Source: a virus. From it: 64,000 nt of DNA. Made by a program: the position numbers and the translations under genes. The DNA is taken from IMG/VR virus record IMGVR_UViG_3300046559_000436, positions 33,261 through 97,260 of that record; one strand, written 5' to 3'. Numbering within the stretch: the stretch's first letter is position 1; every line of letters begins with the position of its first letter. A model generated the notes under the pieces. That model worked only from the letters and a program-made list of their open reading frames with translations, had not been told where the DNA came from and ran no database searches. Positions 32,703-40,390 of this stretch are shown here, in pieces.

Positions 32703-33587
32703 ATGGGCACGAAGCTCGTGTACATGGCCATGCCGCTCGATTTCACGACGGAGAGCGGCGACCGTCCGTTCGTGGACTTCGTCGAGAACGACCTGAAGGC
32801 CAGCAAGCACGTGGTGTACCGGCCGGACCAGAGCTTCACGTTCCAGAAGGGCACGGAGCCCAGCGAGGTGGTGCAGGCCGTCAACAACGCGGCCATCAAC
32901 GGGGCCAGCGGCATGGTGGCGTTCCTCCCGAAGGGGACGCAGACGATCGGGGTGCCGATGGAGATCCAGTCGGCGATCTCGGCTGGGAAGCCGGTCGTCG
33001 TGGTGACGGACCACTCGGACAGCTGGGTCGTGGCGGGCTGGACCAAGACGAACGGCGTGAAGGTGGTGGAATTCAACGCGAGCCAGATCCGAGGAGGGGT
33101 CGGCTGGTTGAACGAGACCATGAGCCACCGCGATGGGTGGACGTTCAAGCAACCCGTAGAGAACCCGGTCGTGTTCGAGGCCATGTCGGAGGACGCGGAA
33201 CTGCCGATCAGGGCATACGCGACGGACGCCGGGTTCGACCTGTACGTGTCGCGGAACACGTTCATCCCGGCCGGTGGGTTCGCGGACGTGCCGTGCGGGG
33301 TGGCCATGCAGATCAACGCCGGGGAGTGGGCGCTGATCACCGGACGCAGCAGCTCGATCAGGAAGAAGAAGCTCCACGTGATCAACGGCGTGATCGACGC
33401 CGGATACAGCGGAGAGCTGTTCGCGGGAGTGCAGAACCTGAGTTCGCACACGGTCACGATCACGAAGGGCGAGCGGGTGGCCCAGGTGATCCTGATGGGG
33501 GCGGCGGCCAACGGGAGGGCAGTAAGGTTCGGCAAGGTGGCACAGGCACCGCGTGGGAACAACGGCTTCGGAAGCAGCGGACGATGA
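32703..33587 (+). CDS. dut: Deoxyribosyltransferase-like/dUTPase fusion
   Basis: 294 residues. The N-terminal half (LVYMAMPLDF, KHVVYRPDQSF, AAINGASGMVAFLP, GVPMEIQSAISAGKPVVVV) resembles nucleoside 2-deoxyribosyltransferase-like folds. From about residue 165 all five dUTPase motifs appear: YATDAGFDLYV, GRSSSIRKK, GVIDAGYSGELFAG, KGERVAQVIL and RGNNGFGSSG. It should hydrolyse dUTP, and the N-terminal domain may sense or remodel nucleotides. AGGAGG upstream. The fusion is unusual; NDT activity is uncertain. Confidence 0.85.
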   Translation: MGTKLVYMAMPLDFTTESGDRPFVDFVENDLKASKHVVYRPDQSFTFQKGTEPSEVVQAVNNAAINGASGMVAFLPKGTQTIGVPMEIQSAISAGKPVVVVTDHSDSWVVAGWTKTNGVKVVEFNASQIRGGVGWLNETMSHRDGWTFKQPVENPVVFEAMSEDAELPIRAYATDAGFDLYVSRNTFIPAGGFADVPCGVAMQINAGEWALITGRSSSIRKKKLHVINGVIDAGYSGELFAGVQNLSSHTVTITKGERVAQVILMGAAANGRAVRFGKVAQAPRGNNGFGSSGR

Positions 33588-33847
33588 CCGGAGACGATGA
33601 GCAGTACGACTTCGGGTTCTACGTGGAGAAGATCGACCACGACGACTACGGCGAGAAGATGGCCGAGAGCCTGTGGAAGGTCAGCCTGCCCCATCAATGC
33701 GGCAGATGGCGGATCGACAACACCAACATCTACCTGGAGGGCAGCACGAAAGCGGAAGCGGTCGAGGAGCTGGAAGCATTCATCAGCCAGGCCAAGAAGG
33801 CCCTGGACGCGCTGAACCGGGGAGAAGAGCACGGAACTGACGACTGA
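33584..33847 (+). CDS. Small acidic protein
   Basis: 87 residues, ATG overlapping previous TGA. DDEQYDFGFYVEKIDHDDYG then basic middle and helical end with KAEAVEELEAFISQAKKAL. No family recognised. Confidence 0.5.
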   Translation: MTGDDEQYDFGFYVEKIDHDDYGEKMAESLWKVSLPHQCGRWRIDNTNIYLEGSTKAEAVEELEAFISQAKKALDALNRGEEHGTDD

Positions 33848-34015
33848 GTAGAGCGGAACCGGGTTGGCTGGGCTCGTCCGAACCGAAGGTTCGGGAGGGT
33901 TCGAGAACCCGGTTCCGATCAGGACCCATCGGTTCCGCCGGTGAGTTCCGATCGGAACCGGAAACGGAACTCGTTCGGCGCGAAGTGTCGGGCGGCCGGA
34001 ACTAAGGAGCAGAGG
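33848..34015. repeat. GGTTCC/GGAACC inverted-repeat cluster
   Basis: GGAACCGGGTT (33855) faces AACCCGGTTCC (33906) around CCGAACC GAA GGTTCGG, and GTTCCGATCGGAAC at 33945 is a perfect palindrome. The pentamer GGAAC/GTTCC occurs about a dozen times in 170 bases. No gene fits. Similar clusters lie at 7.3, 8.25 and 48.1-48.7 kb. Confidence 0.7.
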
Positions 34016-34216
34016 ATGAACAGTTCGGAACTGAACGACAGGGTAGCGGAACTGGAACGTTCCGCCGGAGGTCGGTTGGGCAAGGTTCTGCCGGTGAAGG
34101 TGCGGATCGCGGTCGGCGATCGGGTGATGGTCATGGACCTGGAACCCGGGATGCTGACCACGAAGGGCTGGGGTTCCGAACCGGAACCGGCCGTCATCTT
34201 GCTGGACCTGACCTGA
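34016..34216 (+). CDS. Small protein of unknown function
   Basis: 66 residues from ATG 34016 (AAGGAG upstream). MNSSELNDRVAELERSAGGR then VRIAVGDRVMVMDLEPGML, a possible small OB or beta barrel. Codons favour GAA/GTT here as in the flanking repeat cluster. Coupled to the next gene by TGATG. Confidence 0.5.
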   Translation: MNSSELNDRVAELERSAGGRLGKVLPVKVRIAVGDRVMVMDLEPGMLTTKGWGSEPEPAVILLDLT

Positions 34217-34431
34217 TGGACCTGATCGAGGTCGAACAGGAGAAGGACGAGTGGGAGAAGGGGCCGTCGTTCCGGTGGCGGGTGACCGTACTGGGGACGG
34301 AGTCTCACAAGACGGTATGGGCGGAAACGGAGGAAGAGGCCCTCAAGCAGGCCAAGTTCCTGGTAGGGGAGGCCCTGGTCAAGATGATCGGGTGCGACTC
34401 GTGGTGCTGTTACGACGACGGAGAGGGATGA
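34216..34431 (+). CDS. Small acidic protein
   Basis: 71 residues, coupled by TGATG. DLIEVEQEKDEWEKGPSFRW and ETEEEALKQAKFLVGEAL, ending with CDSWCCYDDGEG. No family recognised. Confidence 0.5.
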   Translation: MDLIEVEQEKDEWEKGPSFRWRVTVLGTESHKTVWAETEEEALKQAKFLVGEALVKMIGCDSWCCYDDGEG

Positions 34432-34432
34432 G

Positions 34433-34720
34433 ATGGACATCAAGATCTCGATCGGGTTCGGGCGAAGGGGCCAGCACTCGATGAGGGTTCAGAACCAGAA
34501 CCTGGAAACTCAGGTGCAGGTTCTGACGGGAGCGTTGACCAAGGTCAACGAGGAGAACAAGGAGTTGAAGGAGCAGCTGTCGGAAGCCCTGCGGGAGAGG
34601 GTGGCCAAGGGGCACCGGATGACCAGCCAGGGCCTGAGGCTGGTTAAGGGACCGGTCGTGAGAGCGGTGGAAGGCGTGCCGAACCGATACCAGATCACGG
34701 AAGGAGACGAGGGGGCGTGA
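34433..34720 (+). CDS. Coiled-coil protein
   Basis: 95 residues. Residues 20 to 60 are heptad-like (NLETQVQVLTGALTKVNEEN and KELKEQLSEALRERVAKG). AGGGATGAG upstream. Overlaps the next GTG start. No family recognised. Confidence 0.5.
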   Translation: MDIKISIGFGRRGQHSMRVQNQNLETQVQVLTGALTKVNEENKELKEQLSEALRERVAKGHRMTSQGLRLVKGPVVRAVEGVPNRYQITEGDEGA

Positions 34721-35097
34721 TCGGGCAGGGGTACCGACCGAAGGTCGGCGAAGAGCTGGTGGTGGTGGTCCCGAGCTACCACCGGCGGGAGCCGGGGGTG
34801 TCGACGGCAAAGGTGGTGAAGGTAGTCACGGAGTGGGTGTACTTCGATAACGTACCGGGGCTGACCGAGCCGAAGTTTCGGATCCGGACGCAGTGCACCG
34901 AGAACCGGCTCAACTACAACGCCAGGTACCTGACGAAGGAGCAGCACGAGACCGAGAGAAGGAGGTCGGAGGCGGAGAAGACGCTGAGAGAGTACAAGGC
35001 GGTGCCGGACCCGTGGTCGGCACTGTTCAAGGATGACGAGAAACTCATCAAGCTGGCGGACGCGGTCAGGAAGATCATGGAGGAGGAAAACGGATGA
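34717..35097 (+). CDS. Protein of unknown function
   Basis: 126 residues, GTG overlapping the previous TGA. N-terminal beta barrel-like region (KVGEELVVVVPSYHRREPG, KVVTEWVYFDN) and a C-terminal charged helix (TERRRSEAEKTLREYKAV). Coupled to thyX by ATGA. Confidence 0.5.
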   Translation: MIGQGYRPKVGEELVVVVPSYHRREPGVSTAKVVKVVTEWVYFDNVPGLTEPKFRIRTQCTENRLNYNARYLTKEQHETERRRSEAEKTLREYKAVPDPWSALFKDDEKLIKLADAVRKIMEEENG

Positions 35098-35891
35098 AGA
35101 TCGTTGAGCCCGTGGTGCGGATCATCTCGAAGCCCGAGATCAACTGGGACGAGATCGAGGCGCATCTGGTGGGGGACGTGGGGGCGGCCGACGGGGGGCG
35201 GTGGACATGGGATCGGGAGGAGAACGGGTCGGCGGATTCGGAGAGCCTGATCGAGTTCGCAGGAAGGAAGTGCTACCGGAGCTACGGGGTGGGGTTGAAC
35301 CCGAACATCAAGAAGGTGCGAGAACACCAGGACGAGTACCTCAATAACCTGATCAGATCGGGCCACGGGAGCGTGTTGGAACACGCCAATTACACGCTGG
35401 TGCTGCACAACGTCAGCAGGGTGCTGACACACGAACTGGTCAGGCACCGGGCAGGGACGGCGTACAGCCAGGAGAGCCTGCGGTACGTCAGGCTGACGGA
35501 GATTCCGATGTGGCTGCCGGAGTGGGTCAAGGAGGACCCGGACGCCATGACGAAGGTGGTCGAGCTGGTCGAGCAGATGGAGGAGTTCCAGGCATGGGGG
35601 GCGGAGCACTGGGGGCTGGACTCGCCCGGGACGGAGTTCCGGACGAAGAAGGAGGTGACGTCGTTCATGCGTCGGCTGGCGCCGGAGGGACTGGCCACGA
35701 GCGTAGTGATGACGGCTAACGTGAGAGCGATCAGGCACATCATCGAGATGCGGACGGCAAAGGGGGCGGAGGAGGAGATCCGGGAGGTGGCCGGGAAGAT
35801 CGGCAAGCTGATGGCGTGGGAGGCCCCGCAGCTGTTCGGGGACTACTTGGTCAACGACGGGGAGTGGCTGTCAGACAACAAGAAGGTGTAG
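35094..35891 (+). CDS. thyX: Flavin-dependent thymidylate synthase ThyX
   Basis: 265 residues. The ThyX signature RHRxGxxxSxxSxR is present as RHRAGTAYSQESLR (117 to 130), preceded by GHGSVLEHANYTLVL, a conserved FAD/dUMP region. Late NVRAIRHIIEMR binds the cofactor in known structures. It makes dTMP from dUMP with methylenetetrahydrofolate and FAD, feeding phage DNA synthesis along with the dUTPase. ATG overlaps the previous TGA. A tRNA promoter follows directly. Confidence 0.95.
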   Translation: MKIVEPVVRIISKPEINWDEIEAHLVGDVGAADGGRWTWDREENGSADSESLIEFAGRKCYRSYGVGLNPNIKKVREHQDEYLNNLIRSGHGSVLEHANYTLVLHNVSRVLTHELVRHRAGTAYSQESLRYVRLTEIPMWLPEWVKEDPDAMTKVVELVEQMEEFQAWGAEHWGLDSPGTEFRTKKEVTSFMRRLAPEGLATSVVMTANVRAIRHIIEMRTAKGAEEEIREVAGKIGKLMAWEAPQLFGDYLVNDGEWLSDNKKV

Positions 35892-35920
35892 TTGCGCAAA
35901 GCGCAGCTTAAGTGTAAGAT
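35892..35920 (+). promoter_or_regulatory. Promoter of tRNA-Met/tRNA-Pro
   Basis: TTGCGC, 17-base spacer with GCGCAGC, then TAAGAT, 6 bases before the mature 5' end of tRNA-Met. Confidence 0.75.
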
Positions 35921-35925
35921 GGGGT

Positions 35926-36000
35926 GGCTGAGTGGAGCAGGTCGGTTAGCTCGCTGCGCTCATAACGCAGAGGTCGTGGGTTCGAATCCCACCTCAGCCA
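35926..36000 (+). tRNA. tRNA-Met(CAT)
   Basis: Acceptor GGCTGAG/CTCAGCC, D arm GAGC/GCTC, anticodon arm CTGCG CTCATAA CGCAG, T arm GTGGG TTCGAAT CCCAC. G1-C72 indicates an elongator or Ile2-type rather than initiator tRNA. CCA not encoded. Confidence 0.93.
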
Positions 36001-36058
36001 CGAAGGCCAGCCGGAGCCTTTGGCCTTTATTAAAGAAACACATTGAAATCCGGCACTT

Positions 36059-36131
36059 CGGATTGTGGCGCAGCTGGTAGCGCACCCGCTTTGGGAGCGG
36101 GTGGCCGTCGGTTCGAATCCGACCAATCCGA
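36059..36131 (+). tRNA. tRNA-Pro(TGG)
   Basis: Acceptor CGGATTG/CAATCCG (C1-G72 typical of tRNA-Pro), anticodon arm CCCGC TTTGGGA GCGGG with anticodon TGG, T arm GTCGG TTCGAAT CCGAC. Reads CCA. Confidence 0.93.
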
Positions 36132-36140
36132 CGTATCGAG

Positions 36141-36176
36141 AAGGCCCCCGTCGAAGATAGTGATGGGGGCCTTTTT
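36141..36176 (+). terminator. Terminator after tRNA pair
   Basis: AAGGCCCCC pairs with GGGGGCCTT and a run TTTTT follows: a canonical rho-independent terminator. Confidence 0.92.
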
Positions 36177-36189
36177 CGTAGAGGGGAGC

Positions 36190-36219
36190 TTGACACACAG
36201 GAAAATCATGAGATAGAAT
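36190..36219 (+). promoter_or_regulatory. Promoter of 36260
   Basis: TTGACA, 18-base spacer with GGAAAAT and GAGA, then TAGAAT. Confidence 0.85.
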
Positions 36220-36259
36220 AGTGATATCAGGCAGAGCGAGGCACCCGAAAGGCGAAGAG

Positions 36260-36466
36260 ATGGCCACGACGGTCAAGGAACTGATAGAAGAGCTGCAGGG
36301 GCTTGCCCGAGAGCACGGCGAGGACCTGGAGATAGTGACCAGGACCTTCAGCCACGGGGCGGACGACTGGGACTACCCGGAGGGGTGCTCGGCGTACGTG
36401 GAGGATTTCAAAGCGCCCTGGTGGCATGGGACCACCGGCAAGAAGCTGGTATTCGACACTCCGTGA
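36260..36466 (+). CDS. Small acidic protein
   Basis: 68 residues from ATG 36260. VKELIEELQGLAREHGEDLE forms a helix, followed by an aromatic strand (ADDWDYPEGCSAYVEDF). Resembles small phage proteins that regulate host enzymes, but no family recognised. Confidence 0.5.
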   Translation: MATTVKELIEELQGLAREHGEDLEIVTRTFSHGADDWDYPEGCSAYVEDFKAPWWHGTTGKKLVFDTP

Positions 36467-36482
36467 AGGAGAAGGAGCGGCA

Positions 36483-36713
36483 ATGAAGACATGGGTCATC
36501 GTAAGAGAGCTGGCCAACGGAAAGCTGATCGCGGAGGGGCCGGACGGGAGGGTGTGGGGAAGCTATGATCGGACGATCCCGGCGGACGGGTCCAAGGATG
36601 AGAACTGGACCCACGAACTGGTGACGGACATCAGCGGGCTGGTGAGGGCGTCGGTGGTCCGGATGACCAAGGACGGCGGCCACGCGGAATCGCGGTTCGA
36701 ACGCAAGATCTGA
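36483..36713 (+). CDS. Small beta-rich protein
   Basis: 76 residues, AAGGAG upstream. WVIVRELANGKLIAEGPDGR and VTDISGLVRASVVRM suggest a small barrel. No family recognised. Followed by a GC hairpin. Confidence 0.5.
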   Translation: MKTWVIVRELANGKLIAEGPDGRVWGSYDRTIPADGSKDENWTHELVTDISGLVRASVVRMTKDGGHAESRFERKI

Positions 36714-36722
36714 GTTGAACAA

Positions 36723-36747
36723 GGGGGCCGCCTGGGAGGGCGGCCCC
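36723..36747 (+). terminator. Hairpin before purB-like gene
   Basis: GGGGGCCGCC pairs with GGCGGCCCCC around a short loop. No T-run, so termination may be partial. Confidence 0.65.
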
Positions 36748-36775
36748 CGGCAACGCGACCAAAGGAGTGGGCATA

Positions 36776-38071
36776 ATGATCGAGCGATACAGCACGGACC
36801 GAATGCGCGTGATCTGGTCGGACGCTGGGACCATGTCACTGTGGTCGACGGTGGAGCGGGCCATGGCCGAGGCGCAGGGCGCACCGGAGCACGTGGTGAA
36901 GGAGCTGTGGGAGAAGCGGCTGCCGATGGCTGAAGCCGGAGTGGTGGAGTGGCGCTGTCGCGAAGCGACAACCCGCCATGACGTGGTGGCGTTCGTGGAG
37001 CTGATGAGAGAATCGGTCAGCCTGGAAGCGGCCAGGTGGGTGCACAGGGGGGTGACCAGCTCGGACCTGGTGGACTCGGCACAGGCGATTCGGGTCAAGG
37101 AGTCGCTGGGGATGATCGCGAAGGCTGGCCAGGGACTGACGAACGAGCTGGGGGCGCTGGCCCAGCGATGGTCGAGCCAGCCGTGGATCGGGCGGACGCA
37201 CGGCCAGTGGGCGCAGGAGACGACGTTGGGTCACCTGTGGTCGAACCGGGCCATGGCGGTCAACAAGGCCGTTCTCAAGGTCAGGGCCGCCATGGGCGAG
37301 CAGATGGTGATGATGTCGGGGCCGGTGGGGGACTACAAGACGCTGGGAGGTGAGAAGGAAGGGAAGGCAGCCGAACAGGCGTTCGGGCGACTGGTGAAGA
37401 TGCCAGTGGCCGCGAAGTCGACGCAGGTCGTTGACAGGGGCGGGCTGGCGGAGGCCATGTGGGCGTGCGAGAGGCTGATGGCCGCGATAGCACAGGTGGC
37501 GACGGACGTGCGGCTGATGGGGCAGAGCGAGGTGGGGGAGGTCGCCGAAGCATTCGCCGCGAAGCAGCGGGGGTCGTCGATCATGGCCCACAAGAACAAC
37601 ACGGTCGGGGCGGAGAACCTGATCGGGCTGGAGCGGGTGGTAAGGGCCAACGTGATGCCGGTGGTGGAGGGCGTGGCGACGTGGGGGATGCGGGACATCA
37701 CACACTCGGCGGTGGAAAGGGTGTGCGTGCCGCTGGTGCTGGGGACGACTGAATACGGGGCGCTGAGGTGCGCCAAGCTGATGGCGGGACTGGTCGTCCG
37801 ACCTGAAAGGGCGATGGACAACATCGACAAGACGGGCGGGGTGCTGGAGGCGGGGGGGCTGGTCACGTGGCTGACGGAGAACGGGGCGGGACCGAAGGAA
37901 GCGTGGGAGGTGGTCCACGAGGCAAGTAAGGAGGTGGAGGTGGGCGACCTGTGGGTGGGGTCCAGCCCGATGGACCTCAAGCAGATGACGCAGCGGATGG
38001 TCAACAAGAAGGTCAAGAACAACGAGGCCGGTTGGTCGGAGTTTAAGGGAAACTGGGCGGAGAAGCAATAG
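36776..38071 (+). CDS. purB: Adenylosuccinate lyase (PurB)-like
   Basis: 431 residues, the usual PurB length, ATG 36776 after AAAGGAG. Conserved regions: TRHDVVAFV (His68), HRGVTSSDLVDSAQ, IGRTHGQWAQ (His142) and the superfamily signature loop GSSIMAHKNN (266 to 275; usually GSSxMPxKxN, so Pro is Ala here). PurB removes fumarate from succino-AMP/GMP compounds. With the PurZ-like synthetase it could complete dZMP formation without the host enzyme. Known Z-phages are generally described as using host PurB, so this is a notable addition. Confidence 0.9.
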   Translation: MIERYSTDRMRVIWSDAGTMSLWSTVERAMAEAQGAPEHVVKELWEKRLPMAEAGVVEWRCREATTRHDVVAFVELMRESVSLEAARWVHRGVTSSDLVDSAQAIRVKESLGMIAKAGQGLTNELGALAQRWSSQPWIGRTHGQWAQETTLGHLWSNRAMAVNKAVLKVRAAMGEQMVMMSGPVGDYKTLGGEKEGKAAEQAFGRLVKMPVAAKSTQVVDRGGLAEAMWACERLMAAIAQVATDVRLMGQSEVGEVAEAFAAKQRGSSIMAHKNNTVGAENLIGLERVVRANVMPVVEGVATWGMRDITHSAVERVCVPLVLGTTEYGALRCAKLMAGLVVRPERAMDNIDKTGGVLEAGGLVTWLTENGAGPKEAWEVVHEASKEVEVGDLWVGSSPMDLKQMTQRMVNKKVKNNEAGWSEFKGNWAEKQ

Positions 38072-38077
38072 GCAACC

Positions 38078-38104
38078 AGCCCCCGTCGAAAGGCGGGGGC
38101 TCAG
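38078..38104 (+). terminator. Terminator after purB-like gene
   Basis: AGCCCCCG pairs with CGGGGGCT; CAGCTGTATTT follows. It separates the metabolic operons from the iteron region. Confidence 0.78.
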
Positions 38105-38109
38105 CTGTA

Positions 38110-38546
38110 TTTACCCGAGAGTCAAATCCTCGTAAAGATATACGGCGCGTTCGAAAGAAACCTCCCACCGTTTTCTTAATTACTCTCCGCATTTGTTGAT
38201 ATACTCGCAGTTACCGGGGCGCGAGAGGGCGCATGTAACACGTAGTGACACACAATCACAGATAGTAATATATACGTACAGTTACAGCACTCACGGGGAG
38301 TTATTGACATGTCCAGAACCAGGGAGCAGCGAGGCGCTCCCCACAATCACAGGGAGTGATGCGTAATCACTACACGTACACATCACAGAGAGTAGGGGAT
38401 AATTACTAGTAGTAATACTACGTATAGTAATGGGGGATTACTAGTAGTAATACGTCACGGAGGGTCACGGCGATCACGGGGAGTAGGGCAGCTCAGATAG
38501 TTCGTATACGTACTTTGCTTGTGTGACAAAGACCACACCCGGGGGG
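38110..38546. other. Non-coding iteron region
   Basis: No credible gene in about 430 bases. TCACRGRGAGT-type repeats start at 38256, 38291, 38347, 38383 and 38474 (and a looser one at 38455); ATTACTAGTAGTAAT occurs twice (38402, 38437). AT-rich stretches around 38270 and 38400-38450 contrast with the GC-rich genome. Suits an origin, a centromere-like site or a protein-binding control region. Confidence 0.6.
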
Positions 38547-38576
38547 TTGCGTTGCCTGACCCGCATATGATAAAAT
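38547..38576 (+). promoter_or_regulatory. Promoter of 38629
   Basis: TTGCGT, 18-base spacer ending ATGA, then TAAAAT. A GGGGGC/GCCCCC hairpin starts the leader before CCGAAAGGA. Confidence 0.75.
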
Positions 38577-38628
38577 GGTATTACACCAAGGGGGCGGGGC
38601 CCCCAGACCACCCGAAAGGAAACCCACC

Positions 38629-39168
38629 GTGAAGGCCAAGACCGCCAAGACCGCAGCCACCCAGGTCGCTCCCTCCCTTGCTAAGGCCGCTCTGCGCGCC
38701 GTTGCCAAGACCACCCCCGCCGCGTGGTACGCGACCCCCCGCAGCCTCGCCGAGGGCCGCAAGCTGGCCAGCCCGGAACCCGGGTCCTCCGCCTGGCTGG
38801 CAGGCCAGCGGGAGGCCCGGGAGGCCCGGGAGCAGGCGGAGATCGTCGAGGGCAGCTGGGCGCAGCCGGGTCGTCGGGCGGTCTGGGACGACGGGCTGGA
38901 CCGGTGGGACGTCACGGTCACTAGCCGTCACTACGAGGGCGGGGCGCACCTGGCCGAGATCGAGATGACGGACGGTAGCGACTTCGGTGACTGGGAGCGA
39001 CTGGACGTGGACGTCCGCGACCTGGCCCCCAAGACCACCACCGGAGCGTGCAGCGCGCACGCGAGCGAGGGAGGCCACCCGGACGACGTGTGCGGCTGGT
39101 GCGCGCGTTGCCTGGCCTGCGAGGGTGGCAGCTGGGCCGACCACGCGCACGCCGCTTGCCGGTCCTAG
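38629..39168 (+). CDS. Zinc-binding cassette protein
   Basis: 179 residues from GTG 38629, after CCGAAAGGA. Basic Ala/Lys-rich N-terminus (TAKTAATQVAPSLAKAAL), a helical, charged middle and a C-terminal Cys-rich region (CSAHASEGGHPDDVCGWCA, RCLACEGGSW). The C-terminal ligands suggest one or two zinc sites. First one-gene cassette after the iterons; unknown function. Confidence 0.5.
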   Translation: MKAKTAKTAATQVAPSLAKAALRAVAKTTPAAWYATPRSLAEGRKLASPEPGSSAWLAGQREAREAREQAEIVEGSWAQPGRRAVWDDGLDRWDVTVTSRHYEGGAHLAEIEMTDGSDFGDWERLDVDVRDLAPKTTTGACSAHASEGGHPDDVCGWCARCLACEGGSWADHAHAACRS

Positions 39169-39186
39169 CCGACCCGGCCGGGGGAC

Positions 39187-39215
39187 TTGCGCTCCCGGCA
39201 AGGAAATGATAAAAT
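39187..39215 (+). promoter_or_regulatory. Promoter of 39272
   Basis: TTGCGC, 17-base spacer with GGCAAGG and TGA, then TAAAAT. Leader begins with a GGGCGGGGGG/CCCCCCGCCC hairpin, then CCGAAAGGA. Confidence 0.8.
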
Positions 39216-39271
39216 AGAGATACAAGGGCGGGGGGGACCGACCCCCCGCCCGGCCCCGAAAGGACCACGAA

Positions 39272-39949
39272 ATGCGCAGCATCGCCGGAACCCAGACCGC
39301 CACCGCCCGCACCGCCCGCCAGAGCCAGAACGCCGCGTGGGGCAAGGCCGAGATCCCCGCCGTCCTGGCCGGGGTGCTGGTCGCGGCCCGTCCGGCCGAG
39401 GTCGCCAAGCCGAAGGCCACCCCGACCGGCGCCACCCGGACCCGCAAGGTCGCCGAGCTGCACCGGTGCCGCTGCTCCGAGCTGGTGCTGGAGTCGGGCG
39501 AGTGGACCGGGTGCGAGTCGATGGTGAAGGGCACCTTCGCCCCCGGCCACGACGCGAAGGCCGCGAGCCTGGTGGTTCGGGGCGCGCTGGAGGCCAGCGA
39601 CGACCCGGAGGTCGGCGGGAAGGTCTACGACGAGGCCGCCCAGTGCTGGAGGAGCCCGCTGGAGATCTTCGAGGGCACCAAGCTCGGCCAGAAGGTCGCC
39701 GCCCGGCTCGGGCAGGCCGAGGCCAAGCAGAAGCAGGCGGCCGAGATCTTCTCCCACGCCACGGGTGCCAGCGAGGCGGCCGAGACCGAGTCCATGGAGG
39801 CCGAGAAGGCCGCCAAGCCGGGGAAGGTCGTCCAGGTCGTCCAGCACCGTCGGGCGGGCGCCACGGCGGGGATGCTGACCACCAACGAGCCGACCGGGGC
39901 CGACCTGGACGAGGTGGAGACCAAGGTCCGGCAGTTCTCCCGGGCCTGA
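39272..39949 (+). CDS. PGHD-family zinc-binding protein, copy 2
   Basis: 225 residues. Basic, Ala-rich N-terminus; core HRCRCSELVLESGEWTGCES then KGTFAPGHDAKAASLVV, the family pattern CxC...C...FAPGHDAKxxxL shared with 9141, 41004 and 50777. The C-terminal 90 residues are helical (AKQKQAAEIFSHATGASEA) and end basic. Family-level function unknown; zinc binding likely. Confidence 0.6.
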   Translation: MRSIAGTQTATARTARQSQNAAWGKAEIPAVLAGVLVAARPAEVAKPKATPTGATRTRKVAELHRCRCSELVLESGEWTGCESMVKGTFAPGHDAKAASLVVRGALEASDDPEVGGKVYDEAAQCWRSPLEIFEGTKLGQKVAARLGQAEAKQKQAAEIFSHATGASEAAETESMEAEKAAKPGKVVQVVQHRRAGATAGMLTTNEPTGADLDEVETKVRQFSRA

Positions 39950-39979
39950 CGGCCAGCGGGGGGCGGGCAACCGCCCCCC

Positions 39980-40009
39980 TTGCCAAACCGGCAACCGATG
40001 TGATTTAAT
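39980..40009 (+). promoter_or_regulatory. Promoter of 40057
   Basis: TTGCCA, 18-base spacer with GGCAACC and GTGA, then TTTAAT and GGAATTAC. Leader hairpin GGGGGCGG/CCGCCCCC. Confidence 0.85.
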
Positions 40010-40056
40010 GGAATTACGGGGGCGGGTTCCGCCCCCTGGCCCCGAAAGGACCACCA

Positions 40057-40302
40057 ATGAACGTCACCGTCACCTTCAAGTCCCCCGCCCGCCGCCGCCT
40101 CGCCATCGCCTTCCTGATCGCGCTGGTGTTCCTGACGGGCCTGTGCGTCGGCAGCAACAGCGCGCACAGCGCAGACGCCAAGGGGTGCTCCAGGATCAAC
40201 TACACGCAGGCCGAGTACAAGAGCGACCTCGCCAAGTACGGCAAGTCGGTCGCCGACTACAACGAGGGCTTCGCCACCGCCACCACCGAGTGCCCCCGCT
40301 GA
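40057..40302 (+). CDS. Small secreted protein
   Basis: 81 residues. Basic start (FKSPARRR), hydrophobic core LAIAFLIALVFLTGLCVGS and a likely signal cleavage after AHSADA; the remainder is small and carries two Cys. Probably exported or membrane-tethered. CCGAAAGGA upstream. Confidence 0.6.
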   Translation: MNVTVTFKSPARRRLAIAFLIALVFLTGLCVGSNSAHSADAKGCSRINYTQAEYKSDLAKYGKSVADYNEGFATATTECPR

Positions 40303-40304
40303 GC

Positions 40305-40334
40305 TTGACAAACCCGCAACGTCCGTGATTTAAT
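40305..40334 (+). promoter_or_regulatory. Promoter of 40391
   Basis: TTGACA, 18-base spacer with CGCAAC and GTGA, then TTTAAT and GGAATTAC. Leader hairpin GCGGGGGCCGC/GCGGCCCCCGC (11 bp). Confidence 0.92.
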
Positions 40335-40390
40335 GGAATTACAGCGGGGGCCGCAGCCCAGCGGCCCCCGCCACCCGAAAGGAACCGAAC

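Noticed and set aside
38308-38358. 16-codon frame starting MSRTREQRGAP in the iteron region
   Set aside because: No ribosome site and it overlaps repeats; probably chance.
38256-38484. CRISPR array
   Set aside because: Repeats are 11 bp with irregular spacing and no cas genes nearby.
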